A DNA stretch of 64,000 nucleotides, from the NCBI GenBank assembly GCA_900470805.1, contig UCCA01000022.1, positions 124,001-188,000 on the forward strand, read 5' to 3'. The stretch is from Hyphomicrobiales bacterium (GTDB taxonomy: Bacteria; Pseudomonadota; Alphaproteobacteria; Rhizobiales; Rhizobiaceae). A program made the translations under genes and the position numbers. Shown here in pieces: positions 8,121 through 17,099 of this stretch (positions are counted from its first letter, which is position 1; each line of letters begins with the position of its first letter). The notes beneath the pieces are model-generated. The model was not told the origin of the DNA. It was given only the letters and a program-made list of their open reading frames with translations, and made no database searches.

Positions 8121-9442
8121 TCGGCACGCTGCGTCACCAGCACTGCCAGAAATACGCCGCGAAACAGCAGGAAACCGTTCATCGCCAGCCACAAGCCGTG
8201 ATTGCCGTAGAGCGGTACGAAGACGGCAACGGCTGCCAGATAGCCCGCGAAGGACATCAGCATGCGATTGCGCATGTCGCTCGACCACGTCGCGCCGATG
8301 AACACGCCGTCCATCACGAAGGCCAGCGCGCCGGTTAGGCCGGTGATCGCCGCCCAAGGCATATAGGTGAGGGCGACCTGCCGCACCTCTGGCGAGGTCG
8401 TGAGCGCCGAGATCAGCCAGGGACCGGCGATCAGGAAGAACGCGGAGATGACCCCCGCAAGCCCGAACGACCAGAGAGCGGTCAGCTTCAATCCGCGATC
8501 GAAGGCCGGCCGGTAGCGCGCCCCGACGGCGCGTCCGATGATCTGTTCCGCGGCATTGGCCAGGCCGTCGAGATAGTAGCCTGATAGCAGAAAGAAATTC
8601 ATCAGCACCGCATTGGCCGCCAGCGTGACGGCGCCAAAACCGGTGCCGATGCGTGTCATCAGCGTTAAGGCGGCGAGCAGCACGAAGGTGCGGGTCAGGA
8701 TATCGCGATTGAGCGCAAAGAGTTCCGCCAGCCGCTGGCGGGACAGGATTTCGTTGCGGCTCGGCCGGTCGGCGCTGTCGAAACCGCGCAGGACGATCCA
8801 AAAACCGGCCAGCGCACCGATCGTCTCGCCAGCCGTCGTGCCCCATGCGACGCCGGCCACGCCCCAGTCAAGCCAAAGTCCAAGCAGGATTGCCAGCACG
8901 ATATTGATGCCGTTGATGATCGTCTGCAGCAGCAGGCCGATCGTGCCCTGTCCACGGCCGAGCACGAAGCCGAGGATTGCGTAGTTTGCAAGTGCCGCTG
9001 GTCCGGCGAGGATGCGGATGGAAAAATAGGTGCTGGTCGCTTCGGCGACGGCGCCGTCCGGTCCCATCAGCGTCAACCCCGCTGCCAGCAGCAGCGGGGA
9101 CAGACAGAGCAGCAGCAGCCCGGAACCGAGCGCGGAGATGATCGCCCGCCAGAAGACCCCCTGTTGCGCTCGCCGGTCATGCCGCCCGTAAGCCTGCGCC
9201 GTCAGGCCCGTGGTCGATGCGCGCAGAAAATTGAAGCTTCCGAGGATCAGGTCGAACAGCATGGCACCGATCGCCAGCCCTGCCAGCGCATCCGGCCGTC
9301 CCATGTGACCAACCACGCCAGTTCCGACAAGGCCAAGCAATGGCGTGGTGATGAAGCCCAGCGTCATCGGAATGGCGATGGAAAGCACCAACCGGTGCGT
9401 CACATCGAAGGCCGTTCCTGGCGGATTGTTTCGGGTGTCCAT
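8096..9442 (-). CDS. MATE-family efflux transporter (DinF-like)
   Basis: A 448-residue inner-membrane protein with about twelve hydrophobic helices arranged as two six-helix halves, as in the MATE drug/sodium(or proton) antiporter family. Family hallmarks include TLGFITTPLLGLVGTGVVGHMG near the N-terminus (split, ~18-45) and the second-half DGLANAAEQIIGRAVGA (~285). The sequence is closest to the DinF branch. Start 9442 gives the usual short cytoplasmic lead; the in-frame ATG at 9541 would overlap the CAP gene. Tail-to-tail overlap with pyrD is 25 bases. Substrate unknown. Confidence 0.88.
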   Translation of the reverse strand: MDTRNNPPGTAFDVTHRLVLSIAIPMTLGFITTPLLGLVGTGVVGHMGRPDALAGLAIGAMLFDLILGSFNFLRASTTGLTAQAYGRHDRRAQQGVFWRAIISALGSGLLLLCLSPLLLAAGLTLMGPDGAVAEATSTYFSIRILAGPAALANYAILGFVLGRGQGTIGLLLQTIINGINIVLAILLGLWLDWGVAGVAWGTTAGETIGALAGFWIVLRGFDSADRPSRNEILSRQRLAELFALNRDILTRTFVLLAALTLMTRIGTGFGAVTLAANAVLMNFFLLSGYYLDGLANAAEQIIGRAVGARYRPAFDRGLKLTALWSFGLAGVISAFFLIAGPWLISALTTSPEVRQVALTYMPWAAITGLTGALAFVMDGVFIGATWSSDMRNRMLMSFAGYLAAVAVFVPLYGNHGLWLAMNGFLLFRGVFLAVLVTQRADQTFRAAQ

Positions 9443-9473
9443 GTCTGCCTCGACGACGAGAGGCAGAATCGCC

Positions 9474-9971
9474 TCAGTTGGAAAGCACCATGGCCCAGTA
9501 GGGCACGTTTCTGGAAGCGGGATTATAGGCGACGGCAACACCGAGCCCGCTATAGCGACCGAGCATGTTCTCGAGGTGATGCGGCGAGTTGATCCAGGCG
9601 GTGACGACGGCTGGAACGGTCTGCTGGCCGGTCGCGATGTTTTCGGCTGCCGGCAACTGTACGCCGCTCGCCTTCACGCGTGGGCCGAAGCCGTCAGCGA
9701 TCCCCATCACATGCTTCATCTGACCGGCAGCGGCCATACGCTTTGCCTGGAACAGCGCGGCAGCCATCGCGGCCGGATCGACGTTCAGCGGCGGCAGGCC
9801 GTTCTTGGCGCGCAGCTGGTTGACGAGCGGCAGCGATGCCGCCGTCTGGTCTTCGCCATTGGACGGCGTCGAAGGCAGCTTTGGCGCCGTGGTGCAGCTG
9901 GCAACGCCGGCCGCAAGCGCGAGCGCGGAGAAACGCAGCAGGCTGCGCCGTGAAAGATCGATGGATGTCAT
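9474..9971 (-). CDS. CAP-domain (SCP/PR1-like) lipoprotein
   Basis: A 165-residue exported protein. The N-terminus holds a twin-arginine-like SRRSLLRF (~7-14), a hydrophobic core and a lipobox ending at the cysteine in GVASC (~26), so it may be a Tat-exported lipoprotein. Residues ~48-165 form a CAP domain: LVNQLRAKNGLPPL, MKHVMG, AENIATGQ and NSPHHLENML, with the histidines expected in the cavity. CAP proteins are extracytoplasmic and of varied function. It starts one base after the DUF6460 gene ends, so the two are co-transcribed. Confidence 0.85.
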   Translation of the reverse strand: MTSIDLSRRSLLRFSALALAAGVASCTTAPKLPSTPSNGEDQTAASLPLVNQLRAKNGLPPLNVDPAAMAAALFQAKRMAAAGQMKHVMGIADGFGPRVKASGVQLPAAENIATGQQTVPAVVTAWINSPHHLENMLGRYSGLGVAVAYNPASRNVPYWAMVLSN

Positions 9972-9972
9972 G

Positions 9973-10239
9973 TTACCGGCGATAGCTGAAGAGACGAAGG
10001 ATGAGGAAGATGGGGATGACGATGGTGGCGCCCAGCAGCAGATAGTCGCCGACGCGGCCCAGCGCCGAGAAACCACGATGCCAGACGTCAAGCACGACAT
10101 TGCGGATCCAGTACAGGAAATCCAGCGGTGCGAGCCCGAAGAAGGCCATGATGAAACCAACGATCAGCGACACCACCAAAAGCTTGATCAACGTACGGCC
10201 GAGCGAGTCGCCGAGAAACTTGTTCACCTGATCGGACAA
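9973..10239 (-). CDS. Small integral membrane protein, DUF6460-like
   Basis: An 88-residue protein with two membrane helices (~17-36, TLIKLLVVSLIVGFIMAFFG, and ~64-82, YLLLGATIVIPIFLILRLF) separated by a polar segment containing tryptophans, and a basic end FSYRR. It matches, from memory, the alphaproteobacterial DUF6460 family of unknown role. It is the first gene of a pair with the CAP lipoprotein, which suggests a shared envelope function. Confidence 0.7.
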   Translation of the reverse strand: MSDQVNKFLGDSLGRTLIKLLVVSLIVGFIMAFFGLAPLDFLYWIRNVVLDVWHRGFSALGRVGDYLLLGATIVIPIFLILRLFSYRR

Positions 10240-10385
10240 TGCATCATCTCCTGTTCACCCCTGAAATATGGGCGCGAATCGTCGCTCGCAAGCTTATTTC
10301 AGAGCTGGCGCCCCGTCCTCTGAAATAGGACTTGAGTTTTTTTGTGGCCACCGCCAAATGCGGAGCGTCCTAACAGGTCACCATC

Positions 10386-11033
10386 ATGCAACCCCACCTC
10401 CAGACTTCAGGCGATGCCATCGCCGACCGCCGTGCCGACTATGCGAAGATGCTGGCCAAAGGCGGTGAACCGGATGCGGCGGCCGAACTGATGGAGCAGG
10501 CGCTCGAACTGGTGCCCGCCTGGGCCGCCGGTTGGTACAGGCTGGCAACCTACCGCGAGAGAGCCGGCGACACACCAGGCGCGATCGAGGCCTATCGCCA
10601 GACCCGCGACCGCAGCGAAAACGACATCTTCGGCGCCGCCCTGAAGCTCGCCTTTCTCGGCGACACCGCCATCCCCGATCAGCCGCCGAGCAGCTATGTC
10701 GAACGCCTGTTCGATGACTACGCCGGTCGCTTTGAGACCTCGCTGGTGGACAAGCTCGGCTACGACGTCCCCGCCAAGCTCGCCAACCTGATCGCCACGA
10801 CGGGACGGCACTATGCGCTGGCCGTCGATCTCGGTTGCGGCACCGGTCTGCTGGGGCCTGAAATCCGCGCGATGGCGGATCGCCTCGAGGGCTTCGACCT
10901 GTCGCAGAACATGCTGGCCAAGGCCGTGGAGAAACAGGTCTATGATCATCTCGCCCAGGCCGATCTGTCGACGGCCGCGCCCATGCCGAGGATGATGAAA
11001 ATGTTCACCGACAATTCTGCGATGGGCAGATAG
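10386..11033 (+). pseudogene. TPR-containing SAM-dependent methyltransferase, C-terminally truncated
   Basis: The frame codes for 215 residues. Residues ~1-85 form a TPR-like helical region (DAAAELMEQALELVPAWAAG) and ~100-190 the start of a class I methyltransferase with the SAM-binding motif VDLGCGTGLLG (~150-160) and DLSQNML. After ADLS (codon ending at 10970) the similarity to the family stops and the remaining ~20 residues (AAPMPRMMKM...) are the antisense of another gene. Intact relatives run to roughly 300 residues, so about a third of the catalytic domain, including substrate-binding parts, is missing. The product is probably inactive. See the adjoining TauE/SafE fragment. Confidence 0.75.
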
Positions 11034-11041
11034 ATTGTCAC
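10946..11041 (-). pseudogene. TauE/SafE-type sulfite exporter, N-terminal fragment only
   Basis: Read from a GTG at 11041, the minus strand gives an uncharged start (TIYLPIAELSVNIF then IILGMGAAV) that matches, from memory, the first ~24 residues of rhizobial TauE/SafE permeases, which normally continue with a glycine-rich GFxSGMFGVGGG motif. Here the match ends at the base pair where the methyltransferase begins (about 10970), and the frame stops eight codons later. So two oppositely oriented genes were each cut and joined. Identification rests on a short stretch. Confidence 0.55.
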
Positions 11042-11339
11042 AGCCGACCCCGATTTGCCAACGGCACGACGAGCCGCTGCGTTCCCCACATTTCAAGCGA
11101 ATGAGGCACCCTAGGCGCAAATCGTTGCGATAGGCTTTCGATCAGCGACACGACGTCCTCTCAATACGCGAAGAATTCTGATTAATCAGGCTTTTTTCAG
11201 GTTTTGTGACAATCCCGGCACAGTCTCGGCATGAACCGTCGCTCACCAAGGAAAGATCACGCGGGGGATGTCTGATGTCGTTGAACGGGAGACATCGAAT
11301 GCCTAGGTTGCCACAGCGGGGAAATGGTCCGGGGGTGAT

Positions 11340-11951
11340 GTGACGTCAGGAATTCGAATTTTGATGCTTGGTGCGTTGCTGGGTTCGGCGCAGGCATTGG
11401 CCCCGGCCTTGGCATCTGCGCAATGGCAGCCGACCGAGGAGGTGCGCAACTACGCCATATCAGGTGTCACCGGCGCGGAACTCTATCGCTCGATCGGTGA
11501 AAACGGCCCGCAGGTCGGCGGCCAGTCGCGCGTCATCGCCCACACCACCTTCAAGCTCACCTGGACGCGAAAATACGAGCGGCAGGGCAATGCCTGCGTG
11601 CTGACGACCGCCAAACCGAAGCTGACGATCATCTACACCCTACCGAAGCCGTCGGCGAAGCTGTCGTCAGCTGTCAAGGCGAGTTGGGACATCTTCATCG
11701 ACGCGATCCGCAAGCATGAGCGGGTGCACGGCGAGACCATAATCGACATGGTGCACGAGATCGAGACGCTGAGTTCAGGGTTTTCCGCGGAGGACGATCC
11801 GGATTGCCGCAAAATCCGCGCGAACCTGACAGAGCGCCTCGGCGAGATATCCGGACGGCAGCGTCAGCGCGGTCGCGATTTCGATCAGGTGGAAATGAGC
11901 GACGGCGGCAATGTGCAGGCGCTCATTCTCAGGCTGGTGAACGGCCCCTGA
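11340..11951 (+). CDS. DUF922 secreted protein, predicted Zn-dependent protease
   Basis: A 203-residue protein with a GTG start at 11340, a signal peptide (cleavage near ALASAQ, ~28) and a DUF922 body. The putative zinc site is HERVH (~124-128) in IRKHERVHGETII, an HExxH-type motif, followed by conserved cysteines (CVLTT, DDPDCRKI). The role is unproven; the family is described as predicted peptidases in the periplasm. An ATG at 11364 is another start but shortens the signal. Two tiny overlapping reading frames precede it. Confidence 0.75.
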   Translation: MTSGIRILMLGALLGSAQALAPALASAQWQPTEEVRNYAISGVTGAELYRSIGENGPQVGGQSRVIAHTTFKLTWTRKYERQGNACVLTTAKPKLTIIYTLPKPSAKLSSAVKASWDIFIDAIRKHERVHGETIIDMVHEIETLSSGFSAEDDPDCRKIRANLTERLGEISGRQRQRGRDFDQVEMSDGGNVQALILRLVNGP

Positions 11952-11997
11952 CGGCCAAGCACCGTCAGGCCGATTCCGGCCGAGGAGGCAGCCCTTG

Positions 11998-12627
11998 TCA
12001 GCCGCCGGTCGCGGCCGCCACATGCGGCCACACTTCCAGCCCGCCGCGGTAGATCATGTGCAGGGCGACATAGACGATGATGGCAAGGCCGATATAGGCG
12101 ATCCAGTGATAGCGGCTCAGCAAGCGGGCGATGAAATTCGCGGCAATGCCCATCATCGCGATCGACAGGATGAGGCCGATGACGAGCACGGTCGGATGCT
12201 CGCGCGCGGCGCCGGCCACGGCCAGTACGTTGTCGAGCGACATCGAGATATCGGCGATGACGATCTGCGTCGCGGCTTGCAGGAAGGTCTTGCGCGGCGC
12301 CTGCGTGCCGTTTGCAAGCGCACCGTCGGCGTCCTCGGCACTGTTGGCACGGATTTCGCGCCACATCTTCCAGCATACCCAGAGCAGCAGGATGCCGCCC
12401 GCAAGCAACAGGCCGATGATATCAAGCAACTGCACCGTGACGCTGGCCAGTGCGATGCGCAGCACGGTTGCGGCAAGGATACCGACCAGAATGGCTTTCT
12501 TGCGCTGGTCGGGCGCCAGGCCCGCTGCCGCAAGGCCAATGACCACGGCATTGTCGCCGGCAAGAACGAGGTCGATGATGATGACCTGCAACAAAGCCAG
12601 CAACCCGGCGGATGTGAAAATTTCCAT
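11998..12627 (-). CDS. TerC-family integral membrane protein (YjbE/YkoY type)
   Basis: A 209-residue membrane protein with seven predicted helices. The family signature appears twice: IIIDLVLAGDNAVVIGLA (~17-34) near the N-terminus and ADISMSLDNVLAVAGAA (~125-141) in the second half, whose aspartate/asparagine pairs are proposed to line a metal path. A polar loop (~85-110) separates the two halves. Relatives export manganese or supply metals to secreted enzymes. It is monocistronic. A 9-base direct repeat with 21-base phasing lies upstream. Confidence 0.85.
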   Translation of the reverse strand: MEIFTSAGLLALLQVIIIDLVLAGDNAVVIGLAAAGLAPDQRKKAILVGILAATVLRIALASVTVQLLDIIGLLLAGGILLLWVCWKMWREIRANSAEDADGALANGTQAPRKTFLQAATQIVIADISMSLDNVLAVAGAAREHPTVLVIGLILSIAMMGIAANFIARLLSRYHWIAYIGLAIIVYVALHMIYRGGLEVWPHVAAATGG

Positions 12628-12669
12628 GCTTCGATAATCCTTGCACGAGACGGCGCTCTTCCCCCCGGG

Positions 12670-12699
12670 ATAGCCAAGACCATCCCCGCAATAGCCAAG
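12670..12699. promoter_or_regulatory. Direct repeat ATAGCCAAG x2, 21-base phasing, upstream of terC
   Basis: ATAGCCAAG occurs at 12670-12678 and again at 12691-12699. The spacing is exactly 21 bases, two helical turns, and the pair lies 43-72 bases before the TerC start. This is typical of a site for a regulator that binds as two monomers on one DNA face. The protein is unknown. Confidence 0.4.
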
Positions 12700-12858
12700 G
12701 CTTAGATGATTGTTTGGCAACGGATCAAGTGCTGTCGGACCGCTTGGGGAAAAGATCCGCGTCTTTCGACCAAATCCCGCTGGATCGACGCCGATCGAGA
12801 TCGCGGCGATGGCGGTTCGGCCTCGCCGGCTTGTTAGCCCTGCCGGTGGCAGCAGACA

Positions 12859-12894
12859 CAAAAAATCCCTCGCAAACACAAGTCTGCGAGGGAT
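12859..12894 (-). terminator. Rho-independent terminator of the TerC-podJ intergenic region (minus strand, after podJ)
   Basis: ATCCCTCGCA (12865-12874) and TGCGAGGGAT (12885-12894) form a perfect ten-base stem with a ten-base loop. On the minus strand it is followed by a run of six T. It lies 20 bases beyond the podJ stop and terminates that transcript before the TerC promoter region. Confidence 0.88.
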
Positions 12895-12914
12895 GATGGG
12901 AGGATCGAGGTTGA

Positions 12915-15900
12915 TCAGGCCTTGCTGGCCGGCGCCTTGTTGCGTTCGAGCAGCGCCTTCACCGTGTCGTCGTTGATCTTTCCGCTCGGCTCCTGGCCGA
13001 TCGACTTCTGGAAGCTCTTGATCGCCGCGACCGTCTTGGTGCCCAGTTCGCCGTCCGGCTGGCCGGCATCGAAGCCGTTGTTGTTGAGGATCGCCTGGAT
13101 GTTGCGGATTGCCCGCTTCATATCGACACTCGAGGTCTTGGTGCCGGTGCCGGTCCATTCGTCGGGAACCTCGATGCCGTTGGACTTGTCGTCCACCGGC
13201 TGTGCCTTGAAGAGGTCTGCCTTGGCGCGTGCCTGTTGCAGCTGGTCGGGCTTCATGGCGTTGGCCACTTCGTCACGCTTCTGCGAGGCGTCCTTGTCGC
13301 CGCCCTTGGCCGCGACCGCGAACCACTTGTAGGATTCCGTCAGATCCATCGGCACGCCGTTGCCGCGTGCATAGAGGATCGCCAGGTTGAACTGGCTGTC
13401 GGTGATGCCGAGATCGGCGGCCTTGGTGAACCAGCTGGCTGCAGCCGCATAGTCCTGCTGGCCGAGTGCGCCGGAAGCGTGCAGCACCGCGAGGTTATGC
13501 ATCGCGTTTGCATTGCCCTGGTTGGCCGCCTGCTCGTAGAACTCCTTGGCCTTGTTGATGTCGCGGGTAACGCCGGCACCCTTCTCGTACATGCTGCCGA
13601 GACGGTATTGCGCCGGTGCAAAGCCCTTGTCGGCGGCCAGCTGGTACCAGTTGGACGCTTCCTTCGGATCGGCTGCAACGCCGGCACGGCCTTCGCTGTA
13701 ACGGGCGCCGATTTCGAAGAGGGCCAGCGGATCACCGCTCTTGGCTGCGTCGGAAAGCGACTTCGGCTGGATGGTGTCGGGAACGACGATCGCTGGAGCG
13801 GCCGCAGCTGGCGCCATCGCGGCGGTCGCGGGTGCTGTGTTGTTGGCAATGAAGCCCGAGGCATCCTGTGGTGCGCCCGAAGGAGCAAGCGCCGTGGCGC
13901 CGTTGCCGGCCAGAGGTGCTGCTTCCGTCAGGCGCTCGGGCGCGGCCGGCTGCGTCGGCGTGGCGGCCGGGCTCTCGACTGTCGCCGGCGGAACCGTTGC
14001 TTCCGCTGTTGTTGGCGCGGCTGTTCCCGGCGCTGCGGCAACCGGTGCCGAAGGCTGTGCCGGCTCGGGTGCCGTCTCGCTGTCGAGCGGCACTGCGTTG
14101 TTCTGTGTGTCGGAAAGCGTCGCCACCTCGGCTGGCGCAGGCGCGCCCGTCGTTAGTGTGCGGGCCAGCGGGAAGGCCATGATCGCCAGGAGAACGGCGC
14201 CGACGGCAAGCAGAATCGGCCGGCGGAAGCGCGAGAACGCACTGCCGCCCTTTGCCGGGTCCTTGATCTTGGGCTTCTTCTCACCCTTCACGGCACCGGC
14301 TTTGCCGCCGGCATCGACTTCCAGCGCGGCGGCCTGCGCGGCGCGGCGGGCGGCAGCGATATAGTCGGCGCGGTCGCCTTCGCTGGCAGGCTTCGGGTTG
14401 GTGCGGGCGGCGTTCTGGCTGGCGCGCACGCGCTCCAGGATCTTCTTGACGTCAGGGGCGCCGGAGCCGGGCTCGAGCGGCTCGTTGGCGGCCTCCGGCG
14501 GCATCACGTCGACGGGGTCGATCGAGGGTGCCGGGTCGATGACCGTGCGTTCGCCGGTCTTGGTCTTCTTGGCGGGCAGCAGGCGCTTGCCGAGGCTGAC
14601 GAGCAGGCTGCCCTTTGCGGCAGTGGATGCGGCAGGCTTGCTGGCGGCTTCGATGGCGAGCGCGCTGGTATCCGAGGCAGCCATGACGGGCGCGGCAGGC
14701 TCCTGGACGGTCTCGGCCTTGCGCACGGCTTCAGGCGCCCGCGTGCCGAACACCGCAGGCCGCTCGGCCTCTTCAGCACCGGCAGGCGTCAGCGAATAGG
14801 GATCGACGTTGAAATCGACCTCGGCGGCAGGCATACGCGCCGGCGGGCGAGCCGAGCGGTTTTCCATGTCGTCCAGCCGGTCGGCGATGTGGACCAGCGT
14901 TTCGTGCAGGGCCTGAAACGTCTTGTGCGTCCGTTCCTCGCCGCTGCGGCTCAGATCTTCCAGATGGCGGAGGTCGTCGGCAAGCGCTGCCAGCGCGGAC
15001 ATGTCGGCGCTGGAGCCGCTGCCCTGCATGCTGCCGTTGCGGGCATAGGCTTCGACGACAGCCTCGGCTGCCTGGCGGGCGGCTTCGACGATATATTCGT
15101 CGCTGGTTGCCATATAGTCTTCGATGGCGCCCATGCGGCGGTCGAAATCGACGGCGATTTCAGCGCCGGGGCGCGGCTCGCTCATCAGCGCCGAGAGATT
15201 GGCGATCTGGTCTTCGAGATTGCGCAGCGCATTGGCGTCGGTTGCAGGCGCCGCCGTGCTTTCGTCGAGACGGGCGGCGATATCGCTCAGCCGGCCTTCG
15301 ATGCGCAGGAAGGCGGCGTCATCCACCGGTGCCGGGATCGGCTGCAGCGGCTGCGATTCCATTTCGTCGATCCGGCGCGCCAGATAGTCGAGACGCTGTG
15401 CCAGCGCATCGTTGACCGAGCCGCTTTCCAGGGCATCGATCTTGCGCGAGATATCGGCGAGCGCGCCGGTCAGTTCCGGCTGCGGCGCGGCACGCTGGCT
15501 CTTTTCGAGCAGGAACGCCAGATGTTCGAGGCGCTCGTCGAGGCGCGATGTGGCTTCGGCGTTGGCAACTTCCTCGACACGCGCTGTCAGCGCCTCGAGG
15601 CGTTCGGCCAAGCCATCGGCAGGCATCGTGCGGCTCGCGACGCTATGGCCCATCAGTTCGATCTGTTCGGCGAGGTTGCCGAGGCGACCTTCCAGCCGGT
15701 GCATGACGGCGGGATCGCCCTGCGTGGCGGCGCGGCCGGTGGCGGCGATCGCGCGGCTGATCTCGTCGAGGCGGCTGTCGACCGAGGCGAACTGCTCCGA
15801 CATTGCCCGGTCATGCGGCTGGATCATGCTGCCGAACTGCTCCATCGCCGTGGCAATGGAGATCAGCTTGTCTTCCAGCGCCCGTACGGCCGGGCTCTCG

Positions 15901-16757
15901 TCCATGCCGCCGATATGGCGCTTCATGTCGTCGAGGCGGTAGGCGAGCGAAACCAGCTCATCCTGCAGACCGGCGGTGTCGATCGCGTGCAAATGGTTCT
16001 CGAAGCCGTTCCACCGCTCGTCCATGTGGCGTAGCGAATCCTCGCGCGCCAGTCCGTCCATCAGCGACCGCAGCTCTTCGAACTCTCCGCGCAGACCCTG
16101 CGTATCCGGGCTTTCGGAGCGCACGGCAAGCTGGTTGATGCTGTCGGCTAGCCGGCTCATGTCAGCGTGGATGTCTTCGGCAAACGGCCGGTCCGCCGCT
16201 GTCGTCTTGATTTCGCGCAACTCGCTGCGCAGCGCGTCCATCTCGCGGGCAACGCCTTCGGAGATATCGCGCTTCAGGTCCTGCCGAAGGCTGACGAGCG
16301 CCTGGGCGATCTCGGTCATCGTATCCTCTGGCGCACGCTGGGCGGCAATCGGCGAAACAGGCGGCTGCATCGCGGCACGCGGCGGAACGGCTGCGCGTTC
16401 GGCAACGGCGGCCTGTGCCGGCTGGTGGGCGTAGGCCGGTTCGCGTGGGGCGGACGGAACGGGAGCGGCTTCGCGGGCGGCGCGTTCGCGGCTGGCTTCG
16501 AGCATGCGCTGGCGCTGGCGGATTTCAGCCAGCGGATCCGGGCGCGGCTCGGCGGCGGCGTAAGGCGCGCGCGGCGTTGTCGTGTAGGGGGAAGATGCGG
16601 GGTCCCGCTCGGGCGTTGCCAACCGTGCGCGCTGGTCTCGCACGCCGCTGCCGATCAGGCCTTCGATGCGTGCCTCCAAACCCTCGATGGTGCGATTCAG
16701 CGCGTCGAGCGACGCCCTGTCGGAAGGCCGGGGGGAATTTGATCGCGATCCGTTCAT
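12915..16757 (-). CDS. podJ: PodJ-type polar organiser: coiled coil, membrane segment, Sel1 repeats, peptidoglycan-binding domain
   Basis: A 1280-residue protein. From the N-terminus: a conserved start (SLDALNRTIEGLEARIEGL), a long cytoplasmic coiled-coil region (to ~640) of repeated heptads such as RLEGRLGNLAEQIELMG, a Pro/Ala-rich part, one membrane helix at ~845-865, a periplasmic Ala/Pro/Thr linker, Sel1/TPR-like repeats at ~1000-1175 (ALFEIGARYSEGRAG, APAQYRLGSMYEKGAG) and a peptidoglycan-binding domain at ~1215-1275. This order is that of PodJ in Agrobacterium and Caulobacter, which localises to the pole and controls growth-pole maturation and division. A weak CtrA-like box lies upstream. 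It ends at a strong terminator. Confidence 0.82.
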   Translation of the reverse strand: MNGSRSNSPRPSDRASLDALNRTIEGLEARIEGLIGSGVRDQRARLATPERDPASSPYTTTPRAPYAAAEPRPDPLAEIRQRQRMLEASRERAAREAAPVPSAPREPAYAHQPAQAAVAERAAVPPRAAMQPPVSPIAAQRAPEDTMTEIAQALVSLRQDLKRDISEGVAREMDALRSELREIKTTAADRPFAEDIHADMSRLADSINQLAVRSESPDTQGLRGEFEELRSLMDGLAREDSLRHMDERWNGFENHLHAIDTAGLQDELVSLAYRLDDMKRHIGGMDESPAVRALEDKLISIATAMEQFGSMIQPHDRAMSEQFASVDSRLDEISRAIAATGRAATQGDPAVMHRLEGRLGNLAEQIELMGHSVASRTMPADGLAERLEALTARVEEVANAEATSRLDERLEHLAFLLEKSQRAAPQPELTGALADISRKIDALESGSVNDALAQRLDYLARRIDEMESQPLQPIPAPVDDAAFLRIEGRLSDIAARLDESTAAPATDANALRNLEDQIANLSALMSEPRPGAEIAVDFDRRMGAIEDYMATSDEYIVEAARQAAEAVVEAYARNGSMQGSGSSADMSALAALADDLRHLEDLSRSGEERTHKTFQALHETLVHIADRLDDMENRSARPPARMPAAEVDFNVDPYSLTPAGAEEAERPAVFGTRAPEAVRKAETVQEPAAPVMAASDTSALAIEAASKPAASTAAKGSLLVSLGKRLLPAKKTKTGERTVIDPAPSIDPVDVMPPEAANEPLEPGSGAPDVKKILERVRASQNAARTNPKPASEGDRADYIAAARRAAQAAALEVDAGGKAGAVKGEKKPKIKDPAKGGSAFSRFRRPILLAVGAVLLAIMAFPLARTLTTGAPAPAEVATLSDTQNNAVPLDSETAPEPAQPSAPVAAAPGTAAPTTAEATVPPATVESPAATPTQPAAPERLTEAAPLAGNGATALAPSGAPQDASGFIANNTAPATAAMAPAAAAPAIVVPDTIQPKSLSDAAKSGDPLALFEIGARYSEGRAGVAADPKEASNWYQLAADKGFAPAQYRLGSMYEKGAGVTRDINKAKEFYEQAANQGNANAMHNLAVLHASGALGQQDYAAAASWFTKAADLGITDSQFNLAILYARGNGVPMDLTESYKWFAVAAKGGDKDASQKRDEVANAMKPDQLQQARAKADLFKAQPVDDKSNGIEVPDEWTGTGTKTSSVDMKRAIRNIQAILNNNGFDAGQPDGELGTKTVAAIKSFQKSIGQEPSGKINDDTVKALLERNKAPASKA

Positions 16758-17099
16758 CTTCTTGCTCGCTTCATCTGGTCGAACCTCCGCCGGGGTCGAT
16801 CATTGGCTTTTCCGTCAGAGCCGCAAAACAGCGGATCAGAGAGCACCGTCCATAAGAGGATAATGAATTAGGCTTTCCTCAAACTGTACGTGTGGCGCGC
16901 ATTCCATAAAACGCGAGACTTGAAAAAAGGAATGCAAGACACCTGTGCTCAACCATCACCTTTCAGCGAACGTGGTAAATAACCCGTTAACCCTCGTGTA
17001 TATTTTTTAACTTTTCAGGATCTGGGGTCGATTTCCGTGCCGGAATCGCGCTGCTAATGTGCAAGCGTCATGAAGCGGATAGGCGCCATGATGATCCCG
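16758..17099. other. 342-base intergenic region upstream of podJ, with a CtrA-like box
   Basis: No gene was found. At 16976-16990 TAAA-N7-TTAA differs at one position from the TTAA-N7-TTAA full site of the cell-cycle regulator CtrA. An A/T-rich stretch follows to ~17012. The box is about 220 bases before the podJ start. Cell-cycle control of podJ is known in Caulobacter; here it is inference. Confidence 0.3.

Noticed and set aside
12628..12857. Manganese (yybP-ykoY) riboswitch before terC
   Set aside because: TerC genes often have one, but the conserved loop sequences could not be recognised on the minus strand; only the direct repeat stands out. A covariance-model scan would decide.
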